Assembly: GCF_001652725.1 (NCBI RefSeq)
Contig: NZ_LWHJ01000030.1
Location: 266,458-330,457 of the forward strand
Direction of reading: 5' to 3'
DNA length: 64,000 nucleotides
Source: Pedobacter psychrophilus
GTDB taxonomy: Bacteria > Bacteroidota > Bacteroidia > Sphingobacteriales > Sphingobacteriaceae
Below the pieces are notes generated by a model. It was not told the DNA's origin, ran no database searches, and worked only from the letters and a program-made list of their open reading frames with translations. Positions within the stretch are counted from its first letter, which is position 1. Each line of letters opens with the position of its first letter. A program made the translations under genes and the position numbers. Of this stretch, positions 25,954-36,172 are shown piece after piece.

Positions 25954-26952
25954 ATGTCTCAAGGAACCAATTTTGTTGATTATGTGAAGATTTCCTGCAA
26001 ATCAGGAAAGGGCGGGCCGGGTTCTGCATACCTGCATCGAGATAAAAAAACCAGCATGGGTGGCCCAGCTGGTGGAGATGGCGCTAGAGGTGGACATGTA
26101 ATTGTGCGTGGTAATGCCCAATTATGGACATTATTGCATCTAAAATTTAAAAAACATGTTTTTGCTGGAGATGGTGGTGCAGGTGGAGCTACCATGAAAA
26201 GTGGTAAAATGGGACGTGATGAGATTTTAGAAGTCCCCCTTGGTACAGTTGCTAAAGATTCTGAAACTGGAGAAATTTTGTTCGAGATAACCAAAGATGG
26301 TGAAGAGCAAATTATTATGGAAGGCGGAAAAGGAGGTTTAGGAAATTCTCATTTTAAATCTTCTACACACCAAACTCCACGTTATGCGCAACCTGGTTTA
26401 CCTGGAGACGAAGCCTGGAAAATATTAGAATTAAAAGTTTTGGCGGATGTGGGTTTAGTAGGTTTTCCTAATGCCGGTAAATCTACCTTACTATCTGTTA
26501 TTACGGCGGCAAAACCAGAAATTGGAGATTATCCTTTTACAACTATTGTCCCTAATTTAGGTATTGTTTCTTACCGTGGTCATCAATCATTTATAATGGC
26601 AGATATTCCTGGAATTATTGAAGGTGCATCTGAAGGTAAAGGATTAGGATTTAGGTTTTTAAGACATATTGAAAGAAACGCTGTTTTACTTTTTATGGTT
26701 CCTGCGGATACTTCACGAACTATTAAAGAGGAATATGAAATTCTATTATCAGAATTGACCGCTTACAATCCTGAGTTATTACAGAAGCCAAAAATAATTG
26801 CCATTACCAAAATGGATTTATTAGATGATGAGCTTCAGAAAGAAATGAAAAAGCAATTGCCCAAAAACATTCCTTCTATATTTATTTCATCTATTGCCAA
26901 TAAAGGGTTAATGGATTTAAAGGATATGCTTTGGAAAGCGATTAATGATTAA
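25954..26952 (+). CDS. obg: Obg/CgtA GTPase
   Basis: A 332-residue essential GTPase acting in 50S ribosome assembly and stress control. The glycine-rich Obg fold fills residues 1-155 ('[13 protein letters not shown]', '[10 protein letters not shown]', '[11 protein letters not shown]'), followed by the G domain with G1 'GFPNAGKS', G2/G3 'YPFTT' and 'DIPGIIEGA', and G4 'TKMD'. The variable C-terminal domain of some homologues is absent. It probably shares transcription with adk. Confidence 0.97.
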   Translation: MSQGTNFVDYVKISCKSGKGGPGSAYLHRDKKTSMGGPAGGDGARGGHVIVRGNAQLWTLLHLKFKKHVFAGDGGAGGATMKSGKMGRDEILEVPLGTVAKDSETGEILFEITKDGEEQIIMEGGKGGLGNSHFKSSTHQTPRYAQPGLPGDEAWKILELKVLADVGLVGFPNAGKSTLLSVITAAKPEIGDYPFTTIVPNLGIVSYRGHQSFIMADIPGIIEGASEGKGLGFRFLRHIERNAVLLFMVPADTSRTIKEEYEILLSELTAYNPELLQKPKIIAITKMDLLDDELQKEMKKQLPKNIPSIFISSIANKGLMDLKDMLWKAIND

Positions 26953-27001
26953 CGTTTTATTAGGATAACCTAGAAAACCACTAGTTTAATTAGATTTTAA
27001 A

Positions 27002-27034
27002 AGACTTACGAAGTTTTTAAAACTTCGTAAGTCT
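27002..27034. terminator. Perfect 16-bp inverted repeat between convergent genes
   Basis: AGACTTACGAAGTTTT, one T, then its exact reverse complement. It lies between the convergent obg and M1/permease genes and could terminate both ways. Half of the same sequence recurs at 40271-40288, so it is also a dispersed repeat. Confidence 0.7.
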
Positions 27035-27078
27035 AACAAATACATGTGCTTACCTACACTTATTACCTTATTTTCCTT

Positions 27079-30000
27079 CTAAATATCCTTTATATTATCA
27101 TCTGGGATACGATCAATTAATTTTACGTAAGGATCTATGCCGCCTTTTACTGGTTCTCCTTTTACAGTGATTGTAACGGTATGTTCACCCGGAGTAAATT
27201 TGTATTTTTTAAGATATAATGGATTGGTTATTTCTCGTCCGGTTTTATCTTTAGTATTCGCAGCAAAAACGCCTATGTCAATATAATCATTCATGGTTGG
27301 TTCGGCCTTTTCATTTCCTTTGCTATCGGCGTACATTTTACGTGTAGAAATTTTTAGAGTAACCTTGTTTTCTCCCTTAATTTTAGTTGGTTCTACTTTT
27401 ATATCTATTACTTTATTCTCGTACAGTGTAATTTTTTTCCAGGTATCTACTAAGTAGTATTTTAAAGAATCTGGTACATGTTTATCAATGGTGTTGTATA
27501 AATCATGACTGGTAGCAAAAGGCGGGTCTTCCTTAAATGCCCATCGCTGATTAAACTCTTTTAAAGCAGTATTCAGTTTAGTTTCGCCTATTAAATCGCG
27601 AAGGCCGTATAATATTAATGCGCCTTTTTGATACCACTCATAAGGACGATTACAATCAATGAACAAATTTTCCTTTTTTGCTTCGTTAGCCCTGCCTTGT
27701 AAATATCCATCTAACTCTTGTTTTAAAAAGCGTTTCATGTTATCTCTTCCGTATTTTCTTTCGCATAAAATTAAAGCTGTATATTCTGCTAAAGATTCCG
27801 AAATTAAATTTGCTCCAAGAGTGCGACTAGGAACCACTTGATGCCCCCACCATTGGTGAGCCAATTCATGTGCAGTTACAAAATAGCCATAGTCAAAATC
27901 TGAGGGTTTAAAATCCGCAGTATAACCAAATGCTTCAGAATAAGAAATTGTATTTGGAAAAGATTGGGCAAATTGGCGGTATTTAGGAAATTCTAATAAC
28001 CTCAATTGACTAAATTGGTAATTGCTATAAGATTTTGAGTAATAATCTAAACCATCTTTAAAAGCACTCATAAAACGATTTAAAATTTTATCATGTCCTT
28101 TATGGTAGTATAGTTCTAAATTTACGTTTTGGCCATTTGGTAATTTTTGATTACTTTTTAATTCTAAATATTCAGCAGAAACTACATCAAAAAATAAATC
28201 TACTTTTGGTGAATTTTGTAAATAGCGGCTATAAACTCTTCCATTTTTTTCCCAGCTATTAATCTTTTTACCCGGTGCTATAGCAGTTTGTCCTTTAATG
28301 GTGCTTACCGTAATATCCATAGAAACTAAATCTGCATCTTTGTTAAATAATAAATTACTTAGACCTTGTTTATCATTGTAAGGGGGTAATTGATCATCTT
28401 TTTTAGGTAAACCAAACTTTTTACGTTTTTCATCACTTTCAAGTTCTCCTTGTGAATCATACCCAAATGTTGGCAATCCACCAGAGAAAAAAGTTCCGTT
28501 TTTTAGAATATTTGTTCCTGATTGGTCGTTAGTAAACCCCGGATTTGTATTTACAGAATAAACTTCTAAAACTGCCGAATCCTTAGGCATTAAAGGTTTT
28601 GCTAAATGGTAAATTCTATAATTAATAGTGTCTTTTTTAGAACGGAATAGGTTAAATTTTCCTCTTTTAGAAATTAAAGGATAACTGATGTTTTTAATAG
28701 AAACACCATTATATTTTATGCTAAAAGAATCTAAAGAACTACCATTTAAATGAATATCTTTTATAGGTTGGGTGCTTTTATTTTCGATTTTAAGTTTAGC
28801 ATTAGTATGTGTTGTTCGGGTATTAGGAAAAACATCAATAGTAACTTTTATAGATGTAACTTTTGGCTGGATAATGTTTTCGTATTTTTTTAGCTTCTTT
28901 TCATATTCTGCTTGGCGATACCTTCCCTCATCTACAGTTAAGTAATTGTTTAAAATACTCACATTATAATAGGTATAAATACCAGTTGCTATAAATCCTA
29001 AAAAAAACAAAGCCATGGCATAAGGCACAAAACCTTTAAACCTTTGTTTAGCCATTTGATATCTTTCCTTGCGGCCCGATAGAGCCCCACGATTAAAAAA
29101 TAAGGCCGCTAAGGTGAGTAAAAATGAACCGAATAAAATCCAGTATAAATTGAACCAGAATATTCCCTTTATCGAACTATTTATACCATCCATATCAGAC
29201 CATTGGTAGGCTGGGAAATAAGAATAGAAAAACAAATTGTAATTCATTTCACCAAAAGTACGGAGCATAAACATCGCTATCCAAATGAGCAAACCTACAG
29301 CATGGCCAGCAAATTTATTATTTACAAAAATGTGTACAGTAAAAGATAAAAACACAATTTGCATATATTGAGGAAAGCTAATGAGGTACAATTCTTTAAA
29401 ATAAACAGGGAAATTAAAATCAAAATATCCTTTTATAACTTGTACTATAATTCCAATTATTAAAGGAAAAGTAGCTAATAACAATGCTAAGCCAGTTAAA
29501 CCCAAAAGTTTTGACCCATATAAAACCCAATCTGGAGTAGGTAGCGCATCATTAATTAAACCAAAGCCACTTGCCTTTTCTCTATGAACAGATTCTCCAG
29601 TATAAAAAATAATGATGATGAAAATGAACAATACATAATCAAAGTTTTTGTATTGCATTAAGTTTACTGTAAGCGGTAATGAAGCCACGCTATAAGTAGT
29701 AATTCCTATCCAAAAATCAATGCCTAAAAATATAATAGCACCTAATAAAATAGCTTTAAAATAATTATCTCTGACAATGTTTAGGAACTCAATTTTAGAT
29801 AGGTTGAGCATTATTTTCCTATAATAGCCAGCGGTGAAATTGATACTAACCACCGGCATTTTATTGCCGAAAAATTGTTTCTTAACTTCTGAAATATTAG
29901 TTTTTGATTTTGTTTTACTTCCAGAGAAAAAACGCTCTAAACTAAAACTGAAATAAGTAATTAATAGAATTAGTAATCCTAAACCACTCCATAACAACCT

Positions 30001-30729
30001 GTTTACTAAAAACAGGCCTTTAATTGGTACTAATAAAGTGTTCTTTTCTACCGGCGTATAAAAACGAGTTTCTAGATTAAAGGTGTTAACTGCGAAAGCA
30101 TCAAGTACTTTTACAAGTTCTTTATTATCGATATCTCTTGTCAAAAAATTAGATAATAAATATGCAATAAACAGGAGGATACTTCCAGTATAAATCACTT
30201 TTACATTTTTGAAAAATGCTACTAATCCAAAGAATATAGATGATGCTAAAAAAAGGTTAGGTAATGTTAAAGTTAAATAGGGATAAATATAATTAGCAAG
30301 ATGATTAGGCCCTATCCTTTCTGCAGGTACCCAGCCAAAAATTGGCCCAATTAAAGCGCCCAAATAAAAACCAATTGACAAAGACATCCCAATAATGGCT
30401 ACAAAAATAAAAGATCCAAAATAGCGTCCCCAAAAATATCCTGCCTTAGAAATAGGGTAGGTTAAGTAATAATTTTTGGTATTATGTTCAATATCCCTAT
30501 AGAGTGGAACGCCCATAATTGCCGAGCAAACCAACATCATTACCATACTAAAGAATACATTACCTTCGGCAATTACATAAGCAGAATTATGAAATACTTT
30601 TTCTGTTGCAGGTGTTGAGCCAGTTGCGGAAGATAAAAAGGCAATTAATAAAAAGACTAAAAAATAAATATAGGTCGCAGGTCTTTTGATCCTATATTTT
30701 AGTTCGAAAATGAATATTTGCCAAAACAT
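27079..30729 (-). CDS. ABC-2 permease fused to M1-family metallopeptidase
   Basis: A 1216-residue fusion. The first half has many membrane helices typical of ABC-2 permeases in two blocks (about 1-280 and 320-600). A periplasmic M1 aminopeptidase-like half follows, with zinc motif HELAHQWWGHQ near residue 953 and the third ligand Glu in 'ESLAEYTAL' about 19 residues later. It pairs with the ATPase encoded immediately upstream in the operon. Proteins of this build are known in Bacteroidota, but the transported or cleaved substrate is not established. The ATG gives MFWQIFIFELKYR. Confidence 0.9.
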   Translation of the reverse strand: MFWQIFIFELKYRIKRPATYIYFLVFLLIAFLSSATGSTPATEKVFHNSAYVIAEGNVFFSMVMMLVCSAIMGVPLYRDIEHNTKNYYLTYPISKAGYFWGRYFGSFIFVAIIGMSLSIGFYLGALIGPIFGWVPAERIGPNHLANYIYPYLTLTLPNLFLASSIFFGLVAFFKNVKVIYTGSILLFIAYLLSNFLTRDIDNKELVKVLDAFAVNTFNLETRFYTPVEKNTLLVPIKGLFLVNRLLWSGLGLLILLITYFSFSLERFFSGSKTKSKTNISEVKKQFFGNKMPVVSINFTAGYYRKIMLNLSKIEFLNIVRDNYFKAILLGAIIFLGIDFWIGITTYSVASLPLTVNLMQYKNFDYVLFIFIIIIFYTGESVHREKASGFGLINDALPTPDWVLYGSKLLGLTGLALLLATFPLIIGIIVQVIKGYFDFNFPVYFKELYLISFPQYMQIVFLSFTVHIFVNNKFAGHAVGLLIWIAMFMLRTFGEMNYNLFFYSYFPAYQWSDMDGINSSIKGIFWFNLYWILFGSFLLTLAALFFNRGALSGRKERYQMAKQRFKGFVPYAMALFFLGFIATGIYTYYNVSILNNYLTVDEGRYRQAEYEKKLKKYENIIQPKVTSIKVTIDVFPNTRTTHTNAKLKIENKSTQPIKDIHLNGSSLDSFSIKYNGVSIKNISYPLISKRGKFNLFRSKKDTINYRIYHLAKPLMPKDSAVLEVYSVNTNPGFTNDQSGTNILKNGTFFSGGLPTFGYDSQGELESDEKRKKFGLPKKDDQLPPYNDKQGLSNLLFNKDADLVSMDITVSTIKGQTAIAPGKKINSWEKNGRVYSRYLQNSPKVDLFFDVVSAEYLELKSNQKLPNGQNVNLELYYHKGHDKILNRFMSAFKDGLDYYSKSYSNYQFSQLRLLEFPKYRQFAQSFPNTISYSEAFGYTADFKPSDFDYGYFVTAHELAHQWWGHQVVPSRTLGANLISESLAEYTALILCERKYGRDNMKRFLKQELDGYLQGRANEAKKENLFIDCNRPYEWYQKGALILYGLRDLIGETKLNTALKEFNQRWAFKEDPPFATSHDLYNTIDKHVPDSLKYYLVDTWKKITLYENKVIDIKVEPTKIKGENKVTLKISTRKMYADSKGNEKAEPTMNDYIDIGVFAANTKDKTGREITNPLYLKKYKFTPGEHTVTITVKGEPVKGGIDPYVKLIDRIPDDNIKDI

Positions 30730-30739
30730 AAAAATAGGT

Positions 30740-31627
30740 TTAAAGTGTAACTACGTCAGTTTTTTGAGAAATAGTATGGAAATATACATCCTCTAATATG
30801 GCAGGTGAGCTTATAAAGCCATTCCCAGGATCTGTATCGCTAACAATTCTTACATTTAAAGCTCCACTTTTTAATTGAGTTGATATTAGATTGTATTTTT
30901 CTTTATATAGTAATACCTCTTCTTTATCTATAGACTTATTGTAAACCTTACCGTCTACTAATCCAATTGCTTCGTCAGGATTGCCTTTATATAAAAGCTC
31001 TCCCAAACAAATAATTGCAAAGTCTGAACACAGTGTTCGCACATCTTCTACAATATGGGTAGAAAGAATGACAATGGTGTTTTCGCCAATTTGGCTTAGT
31101 AAATTATAGAATCTATTTCTTTCTGCTGGATCTAAACCTGCAGTTGGTTCATCAACAATTATCAATTTTGGGCTGCCAATTAGTGCTTGAGCGATGCCAA
31201 AACGTTGTTTCATCCCGCCAGAATAAGTGCCTAAATTTTTATGTTTATGGCTTTGAAGATTTACTTTTTCTAATAAATAAGCAATCACTTCTTTTCTTTC
31301 TTTAGGATTTGATATGCCTTTTAGCTGGGCAATATGATCCAACATCTGTTCGGCTTTTATTTTAGGATAAACGCCAAAATCTTGAGGGAGATAACCTAAA
31401 TTGCGTCTAACATATTCTTTATCCTTTAACACATCTATATCATCTAACATTACAGATCCAGAATCGGCTTCTTGTAAAGTTGCTAATGTGCGCATTAGAG
31501 ATGATTTTCCTGCTCCGTTTGGCCCTAATAAACCAAACATACCTTTGTTAATTTCTAAAGAAATATTTTGGAGAGCCTTTACCCCGTTGGGATAAGTTTT
31601 AGAAAGAGAGTTGATAGTCAGTTTCAT
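30740..31627 (-). CDS. ABC transporter ATP-binding protein
   Basis: A 295-residue ATPase with Walker A GPNGAGKSS (34-42), Q-loop 'YLPQDFG', signature 'YSGGMKQRFG', Walker B 'LIIVDEPTAGLD' and switch His 'STHIVED'. A 70-residue C-terminal extension may contact the permease. It ends 10 bp before the permease/M1 gene and is surely its energising subunit. Upstream lies lpxB, 99 bp away. Confidence 0.93.
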   Translation of the reverse strand: MKLTINSLSKTYPNGVKALQNISLEINKGMFGLLGPNGAGKSSLMRTLATLQEADSGSVMLDDIDVLKDKEYVRRNLGYLPQDFGVYPKIKAEQMLDHIAQLKGISNPKERKEVIAYLLEKVNLQSHKHKNLGTYSGGMKQRFGIAQALIGSPKLIIVDEPTAGLDPAERNRFYNLLSQIGENTIVILSTHIVEDVRTLCSDFAIICLGELLYKGNPDEAIGLVDGKVYNKSIDKEEVLLYKEKYNLISTQLKSGALNVRIVSDTDPGNGFISSPAILEDVYFHTISQKTDVVTL

Positions 31628-31726
31628 AAAGAAAAAATTTTTTGAAAATATAGAAATAAAATTTCTTCAATTCAAAAAAAATTACAATAATTTTTTGTTT
31701 ATCAGCTTGTTAGCTATAGAATTAGC

Positions 31727-32836
31727 TTAAGAAGAAGTTAAATATTGATAAATTAACTTTGCCGATTTTTCAGATGCGCCCGCTTCCCCCATTTTTTTCA
31801 ATAAAATATTATAATTTTCTAGCATTTCATTTCGCTTAGGCTGAGTTAAAATATCATCTAATTCATTAGAAATCATGGTGAGGTTACAATCTTCTTGGAT
31901 AAGTTCGGTTACGGTTTTTTTATCCATAATCAAATTCACCAAAGATATAAACCTAATTTTCACCAACATTCTGGCAATGCCGATTGAAATTTTGCTGCCT
32001 TTGTATAAAACTACTTGAGGGACTTTAAATAATGCAGTTTCTAAAGTTGCTGTTCCTGATGTGACCAAAGCTGCCTCGGCAATGTTCAATAAATCGTAGG
32101 TGGCGTTAAATACAATTGTAATTTCTAATCCATTTAAATATTGCTGATAAAAATCTTTATTGAATGATGGTGCCCCAGCAATTACAAATTGATAATTAGG
32201 AAACGAATTGATGACACCCAACATATCTGGTAAAATATAATTGAGCTCCTGCTTTCTGCTTCCTGGCAGTAAAGCGATAATTGGTTTTTCGTTAAGATTG
32301 TTTTCTATTCTAAAATTGAGGTTAGGCGTAAAAGCAGCTTTTGCATCTAAAAGAGGATTGCCTACATAATCTACTTCCATTCCCCATTTATGGTAAAAAT
32401 CGACCTCAAAAGGTAGAATGCAGAACATTTTATCTACATCTCGTTTAATTTTTAAAACTCTTTTTTGGTTCCATGCCCAAACTTTTGGCGAGATATAATA
32501 GTAAACTTTGATGCCTTGTTCTTTGGCAAATTTGGCAATCTTTAAATTGAAACCAGGGAAATCTATCAACACTAAAACGTCAGGGCGATTTTGCAAAATA
32601 TCTTCTTTACATTTTTTGATGTTTTTGAGAATGGTTGGCAAATTCATGGCGACTTCTAAAAAGCCCATAAAAGCCATATCAGAATAATGCTTTACCAATT
32701 TGCCACCTTGAGCTTGCATCAAATCTCCTCCGTAAAACCTAAAATCGGCTTTTTCATCTACCTCTTTTAAAGTTTTTATAAGGTTGGAGCCATGTAAATC
32801 TCCAGATGCTTCGCCAGCGATAAGGTAGTATTTCAT
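31727..32836 (-). CDS. lpxB: Lipid-A-disaccharide synthase
   Basis: A 369-residue GT19 enzyme that condenses UDP-2,3-diacylglucosamine with lipid X to form the lipid A disaccharide at the inner membrane. The N-terminal 'LIAGEASGDLHG', 'GFNLKIAKFAK', 'YYISPKVWAWNQKR', 'LPGSRKQEL' and 'SGTATLETAL' are all LpxB hallmarks. Length is normal. It lies in the common Bacteroidota order surE - small membrane protein - lpxB. Confidence 0.96.
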   Translation of the reverse strand: MKYYLIAGEASGDLHGSNLIKTLKEVDEKADFRFYGGDLMQAQGGKLVKHYSDMAFMGFLEVAMNLPTILKNIKKCKEDILQNRPDVLVLIDFPGFNLKIAKFAKEQGIKVYYYISPKVWAWNQKRVLKIKRDVDKMFCILPFEVDFYHKWGMEVDYVGNPLLDAKAAFTPNLNFRIENNLNEKPIIALLPGSRKQELNYILPDMLGVINSFPNYQFVIAGAPSFNKDFYQQYLNGLEITIVFNATYDLLNIAEAALVTSGTATLETALFKVPQVVLYKGSKISIGIARMLVKIRFISLVNLIMDKKTVTELIQEDCNLTMISNELDDILTQPKRNEMLENYNILLKKMGEAGASEKSAKLIYQYLTSS

Positions 32837-32950
32837 TATTGGGAGATGTGAGAATTGAAATATGAGAATTGAGAATCTAGATTGGAGAATCGAGATAAAA
32901 GAGTTAAGATGAAAGAACTTAATCTAATGTAGATGCTTTGATTATTGGGT

Positions 32951-33040
32951 GCGTTAACGATAGGAACGGCATCCTTTTTTTGCTCTATACATAACGCAGG
33001 TAGCAAAAAAAGATATAGTGGATAGCGTGTTAAAACGCCC
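32951..33040 (+). repeat. Dispersed hairpin repeat, copy 2
   Basis: Reads GCGTTAACGATAGG, GGCATCC, T-run, a central part, AGCAAAAAAAGATATAGTGGATAG and AACGCCC. This copy lacks the GC-rich inner hairpin. Just upstream (32848-32905) is a run of degenerate GAGAATTGAGA units. It sits between lpxB and the small membrane gene. Confidence 0.78.
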
Positions 33041-33097
33041 AAATTCTTATACATTATATTCTTTATTAAAGTCATCTCAAAAATCACTCAACATTTA

Positions 33098-33373
33098 CTA
33101 CTTATTAAACTTATAATAAAAGAAGATAAATGCACACACAAAAGTTGCGGAAATGATGCCTTTTGCTGTTTGCTCCATATCTTTTTTATAGGCATATTTT
33201 AATAAAATCATATTGATTGCAACACAACCAATATATAATAAATCGTCTTTTTGGAAGATGATTAGGTTCTTTTTGATAATTTCTACAATAAAAAAAGCGA
33301 CAGCAGGGAAAAACAACCCTGCTCCTAAACCTAGCCAAACACTATCTTTTTTAAATATTGAAATTCCACGCAT
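33098..33373 (-). CDS. Small conserved membrane protein between surE and lpxB
   Basis: A 91-residue protein with three hydrophobic segments ('LGLGAGLFFPAVAFFIVEII', 'LLYIGCVAINMILLKY', 'GIISATFVCAFIFFYY'). I recognise no domain. Its start overlaps the 3' end of surE by 23 bp, so it belongs to that operon. Function unknown. Confidence 0.72.
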   Translation of the reverse strand: MRGISIFKKDSVWLGLGAGLFFPAVAFFIVEIIKKNLIIFQKDDLLYIGCVAINMILLKYAYKKDMEQTAKGIISATFVCAFIFFYYKFNK

Positions 33374-34127
33374 TTAATGAAGAGATTGCGTGGTGTGCCG
33401 TCATATCAAATTGAACCGGAACCACAGATACATAATGATTATTTAATGCCCAAACGTCAGAATCTTCCCCTTTATCATTGTTTTGGAAAACTCCAGTTAA
33501 CCAATAATAATTACGTTTATATGGGTCTTGACGTTCCTCAAAATCTTCGGCCCATTTCGCATTAGCTTGTCGGCAAATTTTGATGCCTTTTAATGGTTTA
33601 TCATTTTTAGGAAAATTAACATTTAGCAAAACGCCTTGTTGCAATCCATTAGCTAAAACTTGAGTACAAATTTCTTTGATGTATTTTTTACAGCCTACAA
33701 AATCGGCTTCCCAAGTATAATCATCGTATGAAAATCCAACTGATGGAATACTTTCTATGGCACCTTCTACCGCTGCCGACATGGTTCCAGAATAGATAAC
33801 ATTAATGGAATTATTTAAACCATGATTAATTCCTGAAACGCATAAATCGGGCTTTTGACCCTTAAAAATTTTATTAACGGCTAGCTTTACACAATCAACA
33901 GGAGTGCCGCTGCATTTATACATTTCTACGCCTTCGTAAAGTTTAATTTTATCTAAACGCAATGGTTTGCCAATAGTTATTGCATGGCCCATACCACTTT
34001 GTGGACTATCTGGTGCAACAACGGTTACTTCGCCAAGCTCTTTTACAACTTCTATTAATGCTTTTATACCTGGTGCGGTTACGCCATCATCGTTTACAAC
34101 CAGTATTCTATATTTTTTATCTGCCAT
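33351..34127 (-). CDS. surE: 5'/3'-nucleotidase SurE
   Basis: A 258-residue metal-dependent phosphatase that dephosphorylates nucleoside monophosphates. The active-site 'LVVNDDGVTAPGI' (residues 8-20, tandem Asp), 'PDSPQSGMGHAIT', 'GTPVDCVKLA' and 'GINHGLNNS' are complete. A longer reading from 34172 adds 15 non-conserved residues; the ATG at 34127 (MADKKYRILVV) is preferred. It diverges from the ClC gene with only about 26 bp between starts. Confidence 0.95.
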   Translation of the reverse strand: MADKKYRILVVNDDGVTAPGIKALIEVVKELGEVTVVAPDSPQSGMGHAITIGKPLRLDKIKLYEGVEMYKCSGTPVDCVKLAVNKIFKGQKPDLCVSGINHGLNNSINVIYSGTMSAAVEGAIESIPSVGFSYDDYTWEADFVGCKKYIKEICTQVLANGLQQGVLLNVNFPKNDKPLKGIKICRQANAKWAEDFEERQDPYKRNYYWLTGVFQNNDKGEDSDVWALNNHYVSVVPVQFDMTAHHAISSLNAWNFNI

Positions 34128-34153
34128 TTTAGAATAATTTATCATATTTGAGT

Positions 34154-35944
34154 ATGCCCATGAGAAACCCAATTACATCTACAAAGATAAAAAAGCTAAG
34201 GGTTAAATTTAGGCGCATTGCCGAAAAGCAAAAAAACAAACAAATCACCATTATTTTTCTAAGCATTTTGGTGGGTTTGATAGTTGGTTTAGCTGCTATA
34301 GCTATCAAGCAGATCACTTATGGCATTGAAAATTATGCTACCAAATTTTTTCCTGGTTTCTTATTGATTTTGACTCCATTAGTAGGTTTACTATTGGTAA
34401 ACATCTTAAATATAAATGTTTTTAAGAAAGTAGCTGACTATAAAGGAATGCGTAATGTGATTGATTCGATAGAAAACCATCAATCTTTTATAAAGCTTAG
34501 GCTGATTTATACCAAGTTTATTACCGCTGGTATTACGATAGGTTTTGGAGGTAGCTCTGGAATGGAGTCGGCAATTATTACTTCTGGAGCTTCAATTGGC
34601 TCTAATATGGGTAAATCATTCGGTTTAAATTATCAATTAAGAACACTTTTAATAGGTTGCGGAACAGCTGGTGGAATATCAGCAATGTATAATGCACCAA
34701 TTGGTGGATTTCTTTTCGCTTTGGAGGTTATTCTTCCAGAATTTACTCCTGCATTGTTAATTCCACTATTACTTTCTTCTGCAACCGGAAAGATTTTGTT
34801 TGAGCTAATAATGGGTGAAAACTTAAGGTTTGATGAACATATAGATAGTTTTTCTTACCACAGTTTGCCTTATGTGATATTGGTTGGTTTGGCTGGAGCC
34901 TTAACCGCCATGTACATGAAAAAAACTTATAGCTTATGTTTTAAGTACTTATCAAGGTTAAATAATCCTTATGTAATTGCCTTGGTTGGTGGTTCTGTCT
35001 TAGGGTTATTAATATATTTTTTTCCTGCTCTTTACGGTGAAGGTTATGTTTCTATTAATGATTTACTGCATAATAACGAAGCAGGCATATGGAAAAATTC
35101 TATTTTGGCAAATCCGGGTTTTCAGCCTTTTCATGGTACGTTTATTTTAATTGTACTTTTCTTTTTACGACCAGTAACTACAGGTTTAAGTTTAGGCTCT
35201 GGAGGAGAAGGCGGTTATTTTGCACCTAGTTTAGTGGCTGGAGGTTTAACAGGATACCTAGTTTTTAAACTGATATTTTCAATCTACGGAAGTAGGTTAG
35301 GATTAGAGCCAAATACATTGATATTTTTAGGGATGGCAGCAACTTTTGCCTGTGTAATGCGAGCACCCGTAACAGCCATATTTTTAATAGCCGATACCAC
35401 TCAAAGTTATGGGTTGATAGTGCCTTTAATGATTACTACTACAATTGCTTACACTTTCAAAAATTATATTGATTCTTATAATCCTTTGCAAAAAGGTGAT
35501 CATGGCACTTTACAAATGGAAAAATTTATCCTTAATCAAATAAATTTAAGGGATATTATTGAACCTATTTTTGGAAAAATAAAAGCAGACGATAAACTAA
35601 GAAAACTGATTGCTCATTTTTCTGGTCATGAAAATAGCGTTACGCCAGTTTATGACGATAAGGAAAAAGTGATAGGTATTATTGAACTTAAAAAAGTGAG
35701 GGCTTTGATGAAGAACTTCGAAAGTTATGATTCTGTAAATGCTTCGGAATTAATGGATACAAATTTTGATGTGATAAATTATACTTCACTAAGAAAAACT
35801 TTATTAGATAATCCTTCCATAATAAAGGAGCATCACATTTTGATAAGTAAAGAGGATATGATTATTGGACATGTTTCAAGTTATAAAATGCTGTCCATAT
35901 ATAATCAATATCTAAATAATCCTGATAGGTTGTTTGCGAAATAG
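34154..35944 (+). CDS. ClC-family chloride channel/antiporter with CBS domains
   Basis: About 596 residues. After a basic N-terminus come 10 or more hydrophobic segments with the ClC ion-path motifs 'FGGSSGMESA' (GxGxE region), 'GCGTAGGISAMYNAPIGG' and 'GSGGEGGYFAPSLVAGG'. The C-terminal 130 residues form two CBS domains, usually nucleotide-sensing. Candidate starts are ATG at 34154 or 34160; TTG at 34148 is less likely. A strong hairpin follows the stop. Channel versus H+/Cl- exchanger cannot be decided here. Confidence 0.9.
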   Translation: MPMRNPITSTKIKKLRVKFRRIAEKQKNKQITIIFLSILVGLIVGLAAIAIKQITYGIENYATKFFPGFLLILTPLVGLLLVNILNINVFKKVADYKGMRNVIDSIENHQSFIKLRLIYTKFITAGITIGFGGSSGMESAIITSGASIGSNMGKSFGLNYQLRTLLIGCGTAGGISAMYNAPIGGFLFALEVILPEFTPALLIPLLLSSATGKILFELIMGENLRFDEHIDSFSYHSLPYVILVGLAGALTAMYMKKTYSLCFKYLSRLNNPYVIALVGGSVLGLLIYFFPALYGEGYVSINDLLHNNEAGIWKNSILANPGFQPFHGTFILIVLFFLRPVTTGLSLGSGGEGGYFAPSLVAGGLTGYLVFKLIFSIYGSRLGLEPNTLIFLGMAATFACVMRAPVTAIFLIADTTQSYGLIVPLMITTTIAYTFKNYIDSYNPLQKGDHGTLQMEKFILNQINLRDIIEPIFGKIKADDKLRKLIAHFSGHENSVTPVYDDKEKVIGIIELKKVRALMKNFESYDSVNASELMDTNFDVINYTSLRKTLLDNPSIIKEHHILISKEDMIIGHVSSYKMLSIYNQYLNNPDRLFAK

Positions 35945-35960
35945 AAATCCTTATAAAAAG

Positions 35961-35991
35961 AGAAAAGGAAACGATGGGCGTTTCCTTTTCT
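35961..35991 (+). terminator. Terminator after the ClC gene
   Basis: AGAAAAGGAAACG / CGTTTCCTTTTCT, a 13-bp stem with a 5-base loop, 16 bp past the stop. Confidence 0.85.
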
Positions 35992-36172
35992 ACTAAACCT
36001 AAACCTAAACGTATGAAATTTATCTTCTTTTGAGTGAAGATGTTTATTAGTATACAAAGTGGATGCCAAAAATTATTTCAGCTATTAAATTTTACTATAG
36101 TTCTCATAAATGCATTAAAAATACCTGAATGATGGTATTTGTATTTCGTATTAAATTTAGTTATTTAGTAAA

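Noticed and set aside
32836..33087. An 83-codon open frame on the minus strand upstream of lpxB
   Set aside because: It runs through a dispersed repeat and a GAGAATTGA-type microrepeat, has no protein-like pattern and begins in sequence shared with other repeat copies, so it is a by-product of the repeat.
35990..36014. Telomere-like triple AAACCT repeat after the ClC gene
   Set aside because: Only three short units in AT-rich DNA; consistent with chance or slippage.
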